Shown here: positions 9,269 through 17,087 of the stretch, one piece after another | Layout: each line of letters opens with the position of its first letter | Numbering within the stretch: position 1 is the stretch's first letter | Source of the DNA: Pseudonocardia ammonioxydans | GTDB lineage: Bacteria > Actinomycetota > Actinomycetes > Mycobacteriales > Pseudonocardiaceae | Reading direction: 5' to 3' | DNA: 64,000 nucleotides | Assembly (NCBI RefSeq): GCF_900115005.1 | Contig: NZ_FOUY01000007.1 | Location: 1-64,000 of the forward strand | Notes under the pieces: generated by a model | Databases searched by the model: none | What the model was told of the DNA's origin: nothing | What the model saw: the letters and a program-made list of their open reading frames with translations, nothing else | Made by a program: the position numbers and the translations under genes

Positions 9269-9928
9269 ATGGCATCGCAGACCAGTGGCACGACGGACAA
9301 CGGCGCCCCCGTTGCGGCACGTATGGAGCGCGCGGCCGAGCGGGCCGAGCAGGCCGCGGATCGCGCCGAGCGGGCCGCGCGGGTCCTCACCCACGCCGTG
9401 GGCGGTGCGACCGACGGCGTGAGTCAGGCCGGTGGCTCCGAGGGCGGCGCCGGTCGGGGGAAGGCCGGGAAGAAGTCCGACGAGGGCGACACGACGTCGG
9501 GCAAGAAGGCCCAGAAGAAGTCCGACAAGAAGAGCGACAAGAAGGCCGGTAAGAAGGCGGAGAAGAAGTCCGGGAAGAAGGCCGACGCGAAGGCCGCGAA
9601 GAAGGCTGCCGAGAAGGCCCGCCGCGCCGAGGAGAAGGAGGCCGAGCAGGCCGTCCGGATCGAGGCGAAGTCCGGGAAGAAGGACGCCGCGAAGAAGGAC
9701 AAGAAGGACCCGGCCAAGAAGGCCGAGAAGGGCAAGAAGGGCGCGAAGGCGAAGCAGCTCGCCGGCACCGCGAGCGAGCGGCCCGGAGGGGTCGGCGTGC
9801 CGGACACCGAGCCTGCGGACAAGGCGGCCCGCCGCATCGCGGCCGAGGCGGAGGCTGCCCGGTTCGCGGCCGCCGTCGAACGCAAGGTCGGCGGCAGCGC
9901 GCGGCGAGCGGGAACCGCCGGCGTCTGA
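9269..9928 (+). CDS. Lys/Ala-rich histone H1-like protein
   Basis: The product has 219 residues. Residues about 15-50 form an Ala/Arg/Glu helix (AERAEQAADRAERAARVL). The middle (65-165) is built from short Lys-rich units such as KKSDKK, KKAGKK and KKADAKAAKK, and a second Ala/Glu helix lies near the end. This composition is typical of histone H1-like nucleoid proteins and of the basic tails of actinobacterial HU homologues; no globular DNA-binding domain is visible. A strong GGAGGAGGAG site precedes ATG 9269. A role in chromosome compaction is likely but rests on composition only. Confidence 0.65.
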   Translation: MASQTSGTTDNGAPVAARMERAAERAEQAADRAERAARVLTHAVGGATDGVSQAGGSEGGAGRGKAGKKSDEGDTTSGKKAQKKSDKKSDKKAGKKAEKKSGKKADAKAAKKAAEKARRAEEKEAEQAVRIEAKSGKKDAAKKDKKDPAKKAEKGKKGAKAKQLAGTASERPGGVGVPDTEPADKAARRIAAEAEAARFAAAVERKVGGSARRAGTAGV

Positions 9929-10008
9929 GGCCTGACCTCGGCCGGCACCTGACGCCGGGGACGGTCACCCGTCCCCGGCCCGGCCCACCGGCGTGTACCG
10001 GGGGATCA

Positions 10009-10130
10009 GCGCCGATGTCCGCTCCGCGGGCATCGCGCGGCGCCGATGTACGGTCCGCGGTCGTCGCGCAGTGTTGATGTGCGCTCCGCGAGCGTCGCGG
10101 TGCCGATGTTCGCTCCGCAAGCGTCCCTCA
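10009..10130. repeat. Four tandem copies of a ~31-bp repeat
   Basis: Copies begin at 10009, 10040, 10071 and 10100 (31, 31, 29 and 31 bp). All share a core of GCCGATGT followed by CGCTCCGC and a CGTCGC-like end. The array fills the space between the histone-like gene and the enoyl-CoA hydratase gene, and its last copy overlaps that gene's stop codon (10128-10130). No hairpin with a T tract is evident. Confidence 0.75.
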
Positions 10131-10943
10131 GTCCCGGTACACGCCCGGGCGCTTCTCCATGTGCGCGGTGACCGCCTCCTGCAGATCGGCCGAGATCAGC
10201 GTGCCGCTGTTCCAGGTCGCGATCTGGTCGAGGCCGTCGGCGACCGAGTGGTCGCGGGCGTAGGTGATCGCGTACTTGCTGCCCCGCATCGCCAGCGGCG
10301 ACTTGGCGGCCAGCTGGGCCGCCAGCGCCGACACCCCCTCCTCGAGGGCGGTGGCGTCGTCGTACACGCCGTTCACCAGGCGCAGCTCCTTCGCCTCGAT
10401 GCCGGGGACCGGGCGGCAGGTGTAGGCCAGCTCCCGGGTGACGCCCTCGCCGACGATCCGCGGCAGCCGCTGCAGCACACCGACGTCGGCCGCCAGCCCC
10501 ATGTCGACCTCCTTGAGCACGAACGACGCGTCGGCCGTCGCGTAGCGCAGGTCGCACGCCGCGGCCAGGTCCAGGCCCGCGCCGAGGCAGACGCCGTGCA
10601 CCGCGGCGATCACCGGCTTGCGGCAGCGCTCGATCGCGGTCAGGCAGTCCTGCAGGTCGAGGATCGTGCGGCGCAGCTTCTCCGCGCCGTGGCCGGGCGA
10701 GGGGTCCGCGGCGGTCTGCTGCAGCCCGCCCAGCATCGCGAGGTCGATCCCGGAGCAGAAGTGCTTCCCGTTGCCGCTGATCACCACGATCCGGACCGAC
10801 GGGTCGGCGTCGAGCTCGCGCATCGTGTCGCGGAGCCCGAACCACATCGGCTCGTGCAGCGCGTTCGCCGCCTCCGGCCGGTCCAGCCGCAGCCGGGCGA
10901 CCCCGTCCGCCACCTCGACCGCGATGTTCGTCGGCTCGCCCAT
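10128..10943 (-). CDS. Dienoyl-CoA isomerase-like enoyl-CoA hydratase
   Basis: This 271-residue crotonase-family enzyme has an oxyanion-hole segment (GNGKHFCSGIDLAML, about residues 57-71) and VHGVCLGAGLDLAAACDLR. The stretch KEVDMGLAADVGVLQRLPR closely follows the ECH1 signature. Its Glu and the Asp eight residues later are the two acids that shuttle protons in delta3,5-delta2,4-dienoyl-CoA isomerase. It would help beta-oxidation of unsaturated fatty acids with odd-position double bonds. ATG at 10943 follows a GAGGGAG site. It diverges from an MFS gene. Confidence 0.82.
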   Translation of the reverse strand: MGEPTNIAVEVADGVARLRLDRPEAANALHEPMWFGLRDTMRELDADPSVRIVVISGNGKHFCSGIDLAMLGGLQQTAADPSPGHGAEKLRRTILDLQDCLTAIERCRKPVIAAVHGVCLGAGLDLAAACDLRYATADASFVLKEVDMGLAADVGVLQRLPRIVGEGVTRELAYTCRPVPGIEAKELRLVNGVYDDATALEEGVSALAAQLAAKSPLAMRGSKYAITYARDHSVADGLDQIATWNSGTLISADLQEAVTAHMEKRPGVYRD

Positions 10944-11020
10944 CCGCTGCACTCCCTCGCATCCGTTCCGTCCGGCACCGGGGAGGCTACCCCGGAGTAA
11001 CTCCGGCCTGACACGATGCG

Positions 11021-12205
11021 GTGGTGCAGGACGGAGGCCGGGACGCCCGGACGTGGTGGGTGGCCTGCGGGCTGCTGTTCGTGACGGCGTTCGGCACCAA
11101 CGTGCCGGTACCGCTGCTGCTGGTCTACCGGGTCGAGCTGGACCTGGCGGCCAGCACCCTCGCCGCGGTGTTCGGCGTCTACGCCCTCGGGCTCGCCCCG
11201 TCGCTGCTGTTCGGCGGCCCGGCCTCGGACCGCTTCGGACGCGTGCGGGTGCTGCTGCCGGCCGCGGTCGGTGCCGTCGGGGCGTCGCTGCTGTTCCTGG
11301 GTGCCGGCTCGGCGCTGTGGCTGCTGTTCGCCGCCCGTTTCGTGCAGGGGCTCGCCTCCGGCGCCGTGTTCTCGGTGGGCAGCGCCTGGCTGCAGGACCT
11401 GGCCGGGACCGCCGGCGCGGCGCGGGCGGCCCGCGCGGCGTCGGTCGCACAGACCGCCGGGTTCTGCATCGGCCCGCTCGTCTCCGGGCTGCTCGCCACC
11501 TACGGGCCGTGGCCGCTGACGCTGCCCTACCTGGTGCACGTCGCGCTGATGGTGCCCGCCGCCCTCGCCGTCCTGCTGGTCGTCGGGCTCGGCGCCCCAC
11601 CGTCCACGGGGGAGCCGCGCGGGCTGTTGCCGCGCCCCGGCCTGGACGCGCTCGGCCGGCGCACCTTCGTCCGGGTCGTCGTCCCGACCGCGGTGTGCGT
11701 CTATGCGTTCCCGTCGGTCTCGGTGACCGTGCTGCCGCTGCTGCTGCCCGGCGCGTCGGGGCTGGTCGCGTTCACCGGGCTGCTCGCCGCGCTGACCCTG
11801 GGCACCGGGACGCTGGTGCAGCCGTTCGCGCACCGGCTCGGCCCGCGGACCGCCCCGGTCGGGGCCGGGATCGGCGCGCTCGGGTTCGCGGCGGGCACCC
11901 TCGCCGCGGCCGCACCGTCGATCGGCACGGTCGCCGTGGCCGGGATCCTGCTCGGTGCCGGCGGCGGGCTGTGCCTGAACGCCGGCCTGACGCTGGTCGG
12001 ACGGCTGGCCCCGGCGTCCGGGCGCGGGGCCGCGAACGGGCTGTTCTACACCGCCGCCTACCTCGGGTTCGCCACGCCGTACCTGGCGACCGCGTTCGTC
12101 ACCGTCGGGGAGCTGGTGTGGCCGCTGCTGGCGCTGACCGCGGTCACGGTGACGACGGCGACCTGGCTGGCGGTCCGTACCCGCGCCCGGGCCGACACCG
12201 GCTGA
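11021..12205 (+). CDS. MFS transporter, function unknown
   Basis: The 394-residue protein has about twelve hydrophobic helices and an MFS motif-A-like loop (GGPASDRFGRVRVLLPAA, residues about 66-83). It resembles the small drug/H+ antiporters that export hydrophobic compounds, but no substrate can be assigned. Adjacent GTG codons at 11021 and 11024 could each start it. It stands alone between a divergent crotonase-family gene and a co-directional rRNA methyltransferase gene with its own promoter. Confidence 0.8.
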   Translation: MVQDGGRDARTWWVACGLLFVTAFGTNVPVPLLLVYRVELDLAASTLAAVFGVYALGLAPSLLFGGPASDRFGRVRVLLPAAVGAVGASLLFLGAGSALWLLFAARFVQGLASGAVFSVGSAWLQDLAGTAGAARAARAASVAQTAGFCIGPLVSGLLATYGPWPLTLPYLVHVALMVPAALAVLLVVGLGAPPSTGEPRGLLPRPGLDALGRRTFVRVVVPTAVCVYAFPSVSVTVLPLLLPGASGLVAFTGLLAALTLGTGTLVQPFAHRLGPRTAPVGAGIGALGFAAGTLAAAAPSIGTVAVAGILLGAGGGLCLNAGLTLVGRLAPASGRGAANGLFYTAAYLGFATPYLATAFVTVGELVWPLLALTAVTVTTATWLAVRTRARADTG

Positions 12206-12236
12206 ACCGGTCCGGTGCCGGGCGGACGGCGCCGCC

Positions 12237-12242
12237 TAGGCT
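12237..12242 (+). promoter_or_regulatory. -10 element TAGGCT, leaderless start
   Basis: TAGGCT ends 7 bases before the GTG at 12250. That spacing puts the transcription start on the start codon. There is no ribosome-binding site in the 7-base gap. Confidence 0.6.
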
Positions 12243-12249
12243 CGTCGAC

Positions 12250-13053
12250 GTGCCCGACCTGACCAGCACCGCCAACCCGCGCGTCAAGAACCTGGTCCGG
12301 CTGCGCACCCGCCGCCACCGCGACGCCGCCGGCGTCACGCTGATCGAGGGGCACGACGAGCTGGCGCTGGCCCTCGACGCCGGGGTGCGCCCCACCGAGG
12401 TCTACTGGGCCCCCGACCTGGTGCGCGACCGGGGGCTGCTGGACCGGATGCCCGGGGCCCGCGCGACGTCGGTGAGCCGTGAGGTGTTCGCCCGCATCGC
12501 CTACCGCGAGTCCCCGGACGGCTGGCTCGCCGTCGCCCCCGCGCCGGGCCGTCCGCTCGCCGATCTGGTCCTGCGCCCGGACGCGCTGGTGCTGGTCGCC
12601 GAGGGGATCGAGAAGCCCGGCAACGTCGGCGCGATGCTGCGCACCGCGGAGGCCTGCGGTGCCGACGCCGTGGTCATCGCCACCGCGGACCGGGCGGGCA
12701 CCGACTTCGCCAACCCGAACGTCGTCCGGGCGTCCAAGGGGACGGTGTTCGCCGTCCCGGTCGCCTCGGCGACCACCACCGAGGTGGTGGACTGGTTGCG
12801 CCGCAACGAGATCAGGACGTTCGTGACGACGCCGGCCGGGTCCACCGAGCTGGCCCGTGCCGATCTCGCCGGGCCGTCGGCCCTGGTGGTCGGGACCGAG
12901 GCCACCGGGGTCACCGACGCCTGGCTCGACGCCGCGGACACCACCGTGGTGATCCCGATGCACGGCACGGTCAACTCGCTCAACGCCTCGATCGCGGCCG
13001 CGGTCGTGCTGTTCGAGGCGGTCCGGCAGCGCTCGGCTACGTCAGCGCGCTGA
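12250..13053 (+). CDS. SpoU/TrmH-family RNA 2'-O-methyltransferase
   Basis: The 267-residue protein has an N-terminal RNA-binding L30-like region (LTSTANPRVKNLVRLRTRRHRDAAGVTLIEGHDE) and a C-terminal knotted SPOUT domain with all three motifs: EGIEKPGNVGAMLRTAEA (residues about 117-134), SALVVGTEATGVTD, and IPMHGTVNSLNASIAAAVVLFE. The Asn and Arg of motif 1 and the Asn-Ser-Leu-Asn of motif 3 are intact. Members methylate ribose in 23S rRNA or tRNA, and some give ribosomal-antibiotic resistance (TsnR/AviRb type). The target here is unknown. Confidence 0.88.
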   Translation: MPDLTSTANPRVKNLVRLRTRRHRDAAGVTLIEGHDELALALDAGVRPTEVYWAPDLVRDRGLLDRMPGARATSVSREVFARIAYRESPDGWLAVAPAPGRPLADLVLRPDALVLVAEGIEKPGNVGAMLRTAEACGADAVVIATADRAGTDFANPNVVRASKGTVFAVPVASATTTEVVDWLRRNEIRTFVTTPAGSTELARADLAGPSALVVGTEATGVTDAWLDAADTTVVIPMHGTVNSLNASIAAAVVLFEAVRQRSATSAR

Positions 13054-13089
13054 CGCGCGGACCCGCCCGCGCTGCGTAGCCTGCGGCCT

Positions 13090-14373
13090 ATGCCGAGCCT
13101 GCGCGACGTGCTCCTGGCCCTCGTGGTGGCCGTCGTCGCGGTGGTGGGCGCCCTGCTCGGGGATCCGTCCGGGCGTCCGCTGCTGCCCTGGGGTGTGGTG
13201 CTGATCGGGCTCGCCGCCCTGGCGTTGTGCTGGCGGTCCCGGTACCCGATGCCGGTGCTGGCCGCGGTCATGGCGCCGACGGCGGTCTACTACTGGCTCG
13301 ACCACCCCGACGGGCCGGCGGCGCTGCTCGTCGCGGTCGCCGTCTACACCGTCGCCAGCCGGGTGCCGTGGCAGCGGGCGCTGCTGGCCGGAGTCCTGGT
13401 GACGGTGGTCTGGACGGGCACCGAGCAGCTGCTCATCGCCCCACCGGTGGAGGTGCACCTGGACCACTACTCGTGGATCGCCGTCACCGTCGCGCTCGGG
13501 GTGGCGGTCGGTGCGGTCCGGCGCGCGGCGCAGGCCTCCGCCGAACGGACCGAGGAACAGGTGGCCCGCCGGGTCGAACAAGAACGGCTGCGCATCGCGC
13601 GCGACGTGCACGACGTCGTCTCGCACAGCCTGTCGATGATCGTCGTGCAGGCGGGTGTCGGCGCGCACGTGGCGGCCCGTCGGCCGGAGGAGGCCGTGGC
13701 GGCGCTGGAACGGATCCGCGACGCCGGCGGCGACGCGTTGCGTGAGCTGCGCAGCACCCTCGCGCTGCTGCGGTCCCCGGACGACGGCGACCCGCACGAC
13801 GGTGCTCCGGCCGGCGGCGACCCGGCCGGCGGCGACCCGGACAGTGACGCTGTGGACGGCGGCGAGCGGGTCGGCGGGCTCGACCGGCTCGACGAGGTCG
13901 TGCGTGCCGCCCGGGCCGCGGGCCTCGTCGTGACCGTCACCGGGGAGGCCGGTGCGCTGCCCGACGAGGTGGACCGGGCCGCGTTCGGGATCGTCCGGGA
14001 GGCGGTGACGAACACGGTCCGGCACGCCGCGCACGCCTGCGAGGTGCGGGTGTCGTTCGAGCGGACCGCGGACCGGCTGCGGCTGCGGGTCGGCGACGAC
14101 GGCGGCGCCTCGGCCTCGCCCGCCGGCGGTCGTGACCGGCCGGCCGGGCAGGGCCTGCGTGGCCTCACCGAGCGTGCCGAGGCACTCGGCGGCCGCCTCA
14201 CCGCGGGCCCCGGTACCGACGGCTGGACCGTCGACGCCGAGCTGCCGGTACCGCCCGGCACCCCCGGGAACGCGCACCGGACCGGGCCGCGCGCACCCGA
14301 TCGGGTGCGCGTCCGCGGGTTCCGTGCGCGGACCGCGGGCGACGCGATCGAGAGGAACGGCAACGGTGGATGA
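13090..14373 (+). CDS. NarL-type sensor histidine kinase
   Basis: The 427-residue protein has several N-terminal membrane helices (residues about 7-145), then a HisKA_3 dimerisation helix, ERLRIARDVHDVVSHSLSMI, with the phosphoacceptor His. A HATPase domain follows (N box REAVTNTVRHA, lid GQGLRGLTERAEALGG). An 18-residue Gly/Asp stretch interrupts the region before the ATPase, and about 45 poorly conserved residues follow it. A TAGCCT -10 lies 7 bases before ATG 13090, so the mRNA is probably leaderless. The stop overlaps the response-regulator start by 8 bp; the two form an operon. Confidence 0.9.
   Translation: MPSLRDVLLALVVAVVAVVGALLGDPSGRPLLPWGVVLIGLAALALCWRSRYPMPVLAAVMAPTAVYYWLDHPDGPAALLVAVAVYTVASRVPWQRALLAGVLVTVVWTGTEQLLIAPPVEVHLDHYSWIAVTVALGVAVGAVRRAAQASAERTEEQVARRVEQERLRIARDVHDVVSHSLSMIVVQAGVGAHVAARRPEEAVAALERIRDAGGDALRELRSTLALLRSPDDGDPHDGAPAGGDPAGGDPDSDAVDGGERVGGLDRLDEVVRAARAAGLVVTVTGEAGALPDEVDRAAFGIVREAVTNTVRHAAHACEVRVSFERTADRLRLRVGDDGGASASPAGGRDRPAGQGLRGLTERAEALGGRLTAGPGTDGWTVDAELPVPPGTPGNAHRTGPRAPDRVRVRGFRARTAGDAIERNGNGG
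14290..14311. repeat. 22-bp perfect palindrome inside the kinase 3' end
   Basis: The two 11-base halves, CGCGCACCCGA and its reverse complement, meet without a spacer. The palindrome lies in the non-conserved tail of the kinase gene, about 55 bp before the response-regulator start. Confidence 0.6.
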
Positions 14374-15034
14374 GGTGCGGGTGCTGCTCGCCGACGACCA
14401 GCCACTGATCCGGGCCGGGCTGCGCGTGCTGCTCGAGACCGAGGACGGCTACGCGGTCGCGGCGGAGGCGTCCGACGGCGCCGAGGCGGTGCGCGGGACC
14501 CGCCGGACCCGCCCCGACGTGGTGCTGATGGACATCCGGATGCCCGGCACCGACGGCCTCGACGCCCTCGCCGAGATCACCGGCGACCCGGAGCTGGCCG
14601 GTACCCGGGTGATCGTGCTGACCACGTTCGACCTCGACGAGTACGTCTACCGGGCGCTGCGGTCGGGGGCGAGCGGGTTCCTGCTCAAGGACACCGAACC
14701 GGCCGCGCTGCTGCGCGCGATCGACCTGGTGCACGCCGGGGAGGCGTTGCTCGCGCCGTCGGTGACCCGGCGGCTGATCACCGAGTTCGCCCGGCACGGG
14801 CCCGCCGCGCCGCCCGCGCGCGACCGGCTGGCCGTGCTGACCGGCCGGGAACGCGAGGTGCTGGCGCTGGTCGGGCGCGGGCACACCAACGGCGAGATCG
14901 CCGCCGAGCTGGTGATCAGCCCGGCCACCGCCCGGACGCACGTGGGCCGGCTGCTGACCAAGCTCGACGCCCGGGACCGGGTGCAGCTGGTCGTGATCGC
15001 GCACGAGACCGGCCTGGCCGGCACCCGCCGCTGA
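14366..15034 (+). CDS. NarL/FixJ-family response regulator
   Basis: The 222-residue protein is a receiver domain (LLADDQPLIRAGL; phosphoacceptor Asp in VVLMDIRMPG near residue 52; conserved Thr-Thr and Lys in VLTTFD and LLKD) joined to a LuxR-type helix-turn-helix (LTGREREVLALVGRGHTNGEIAAELVISPATARTHVGRLLTKL). It is the partner of the preceding kinase, whose stop codon it overlaps by 8 bp; GAGAGGAACGG supplies the ribosome-binding site. The signal sensed and the genes controlled are unknown; the adjacent multicopper oxidase gene is a possible target. Confidence 0.92.
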   Translation: MDEVRVLLADDQPLIRAGLRVLLETEDGYAVAAEASDGAEAVRGTRRTRPDVVLMDIRMPGTDGLDALAEITGDPELAGTRVIVLTTFDLDEYVYRALRSGASGFLLKDTEPAALLRAIDLVHAGEALLAPSVTRRLITEFARHGPAAPPARDRLAVLTGREREVLALVGRGHTNGEIAAELVISPATARTHVGRLLTKLDARDRVQLVVIAHETGLAGTRR

Positions 15035-15175
15035 GCGACGAACCCCGGGCCGGACCCCGAGACCCTGCGGCGTGTCCCCGAGGCCCGGCCCGGGGGACTA
15101 CGTCGAGACGCGTAGGCACGGGTGACGTCCGGGCGCCGATGTGCCGGTACCGGCTGCCCGGCGAAGCTCGATGCC

Positions 15176-16681
15176 ATGAGCAGAGCGTTCACCCGCCGGG
15201 GTTTCCTGGCCTCGGTGCTGGCCGGGGCGGGCGCCGCCGCGGGCGGGATCCTGCTCCAGTCCTGCGCCACGCTGCCGGAGTCCGCGCCGCGCCCGGCCCC
15301 GGCGCCCCGGCCGCTCGCGATCCCGCCCCTCGCACCGTCCACCTCGGACGGTGGGGTGCGGACGTTCCGGCTGACCGCGGCCCCCGGCGACAGCGGTTTC
15401 CTGGCCGGAGCCCGGACCCCGACCTGGGGCTACGACCTGCCGTTCGGCGGGCCCACACTGCGCGCCGCCCGCGGTGAGCGGGTCCGCGTGCACGTCACCA
15501 ACCGGCTGCCCGAGACCACGACCACGCACTGGCACGGGATGACCCTGCCCGCCGTGATGGACGGCGGCCCGCACCAGCCGATCGAGCCCGGCGCCACCTG
15601 GAGTCCGGAGTGGACGATCGAGCAGCCGGCCGCGACGCTCTGGTACCACCCGCACCCGCACGGGCACACCGAGCGGCACGTGCACCGCGGGCTGGCCGGA
15701 CTGTTCCTGATCGACGACGCCGCCGGTGCCGGCGGCCCGCTGCCGCACCGATACGGCGTCGACGACCTGCCCGTCGTCGTCACCGACCGGGTGTTCACCG
15801 CCGACGGCTCCTTCGACGAGACCCGGCGCAACGCGCACGGCCTGGTCGGGGACACCCTGCTGGTCAACGGCACCGTCGCGCCGTACCACGTGGCCACGAC
15901 CGCGCGGATCCGGCTGCGGCTGCTCAACGCCTCCTCGGCCCGCTGCTACCGGTTCGCCCGCTCCGACGAACGCCCGCTGGTGCTCGCCGGCACCGACTCG
16001 GGCCTGCTGGCCGCGCCGCGGCCGGTCCCGGACGTGCTGCTCACCCCCGGCGAGCGGGCCGAGGTGCTGCTCGACCTCGAACCGGCGCGCCCGGTGGTGC
16101 TGCGCTCGCTGCCCCAGGACCTCGGCGCCGTGTCCGGCAACGAGCGGTCGATCGGCGCGCTCGACACCCTCGACGTGCTGCAGATCCGGCCCGCCGCCGA
16201 GCTCGAACCGGCCCCGCCGCTGCCCGCCGCGCTGCCGCACGACCCGGGCCCGGACCCGGCGACGGCCACGACCGTGCGCCGCTTCGAGCTCGGCAACAAC
16301 ACGATCAACGGGAGAACGATGGACATGAGCCGTGTCGACGAGGTCGTCCCAGCCGGGGCGACCGAGGTCTGGGAGCTCACGAACGTCCACTCCCGGCCGC
16401 ACAACCTGCACGTCCACGACGCCCGCGGGCAGGTGATCGAGGCCGGCGGCCGGGCCGTCCCGCCGGAGCTGCGGACCTGGAAGGACACCGTCTACGTGCC
16501 ACCCCGCACGACCACCCGGCTGGTGCTGCGCTTCGGCAGGCACGCCGACCCGGCCACGCCGTACATGTACCACTGCCACCTGCTCTACCACGAGGACCAG
16601 GGGATGATGGGGCAGTTCGTCGTCGCACCGCCGGGGACCACCGAGGTGCCCCCGATCCTGGCCGGCGGCGACCATGGGTAG
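15176..16681 (+). CDS. Exported multicopper oxidase (TAT lipoprotein-like)
   Basis: The 501-residue protein has all four copper motifs: THWHGM (about residue 119), WYHPHPHGHTERH, HNLHVHD, and the final MYHCHLLYHEDQGMMG with the type-1 Cys and axial Met. It therefore oxidises a phenolic or metal substrate (CotA/CueO/bilirubin-oxidase group) outside the membrane. The N-terminus TRRGFLASVLAGAGAAAGG is a twin-arginine signal, and LLQSC could be a lipobox. ATG at 15176 is chosen because the signal begins there. Its stop overlaps the following membrane-protein start by 8 bp. Confidence 0.9.
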   Translation: MSRAFTRRGFLASVLAGAGAAAGGILLQSCATLPESAPRPAPAPRPLAIPPLAPSTSDGGVRTFRLTAAPGDSGFLAGARTPTWGYDLPFGGPTLRAARGERVRVHVTNRLPETTTTHWHGMTLPAVMDGGPHQPIEPGATWSPEWTIEQPAATLWYHPHPHGHTERHVHRGLAGLFLIDDAAGAGGPLPHRYGVDDLPVVVTDRVFTADGSFDETRRNAHGLVGDTLLVNGTVAPYHVATTARIRLRLLNASSARCYRFARSDERPLVLAGTDSGLLAAPRPVPDVLLTPGERAEVLLDLEPARPVVLRSLPQDLGAVSGNERSIGALDTLDVLQIRPAAELEPAPPLPAALPHDPGPDPATATTVRRFELGNNTINGRTMDMSRVDEVVPAGATEVWELTNVHSRPHNLHVHDARGQVIEAGGRAVPPELRTWKDTVYVPPRTTTRLVLRFGRHADPATPYMYHCHLLYHEDQGMMGQFVVAPPGTTEVPPILAGGDHG

Positions 16682-17087
16682 GTCGCTCGCGACGGCACCG
16701 TTCCGGGTGTGGGCGGTGTTCCACGGGCTGCTGGTGCTCACCCAGGTCGGGCTCGCCGGGGCGCTGCTCGACGCCGTCGATTACGCGCTCGAGGGCCACG
16801 GCGGCGTCGGCGGCTCGCTGATCCTGGTCGCGATGATCCAGACCGCGCTCGCCGTCCTCGCGACCTGGCCGGGCGGGATGCCGGCCTGGCCGATCGCGGC
16901 CGGCGCGGCACTGGTCGTCGCCGACACCGCGCAGGTCGCGATCGGGCACGCCGGGCTGCTCGGGCTGCACGTCCCGCTCGGGGTGGCGACCGTCGCCGGC
17001 CAGCTCGCCGTCACGGTGCGGGCGCTGCGCCCGGCCCGGCGCGCGCCGGCGGCCCGGCGCGAGAGCCCGGCCGGGCTCAGCCGGTGA
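16674..17087 (+). CDS. Small four-helix membrane protein coupled to the oxidase
   Basis: The 137-residue protein has four predicted membrane helices (VFHGLLVLTQVGLAGALLDAV; GSLILVAMIQTALAVLATW; WPIAAGAALVVADTAQVAI; LHVPLGVATVAGQLAVTV) and a basic tail. No family is recognised. The 8-bp overlap with the multicopper oxidase implies co-translation, so it may anchor, assemble or relay electrons to that enzyme. Its end overlaps the end of the convergent ligase gene. Confidence 0.7.
   Translation: MGRSLATAPFRVWAVFHGLLVLTQVGLAGALLDAVDYALEGHGGVGGSLILVAMIQTALAVLATWPGGMPAWPIAAGAALVVADTAQVAIGHAGLLGLHVPLGVATVAGQLAVTVRALRPARRAPAARRESPAGLSR

Noticed and set aside
8902..9390. Leftward frame with pentapeptide-like units (LLDTDR, LDTER, LGTDL)
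   Set aside because: The periodicity comes from the 15-bp DNA repeat; no pentapeptide-repeat consensus and no ribosome-binding site.
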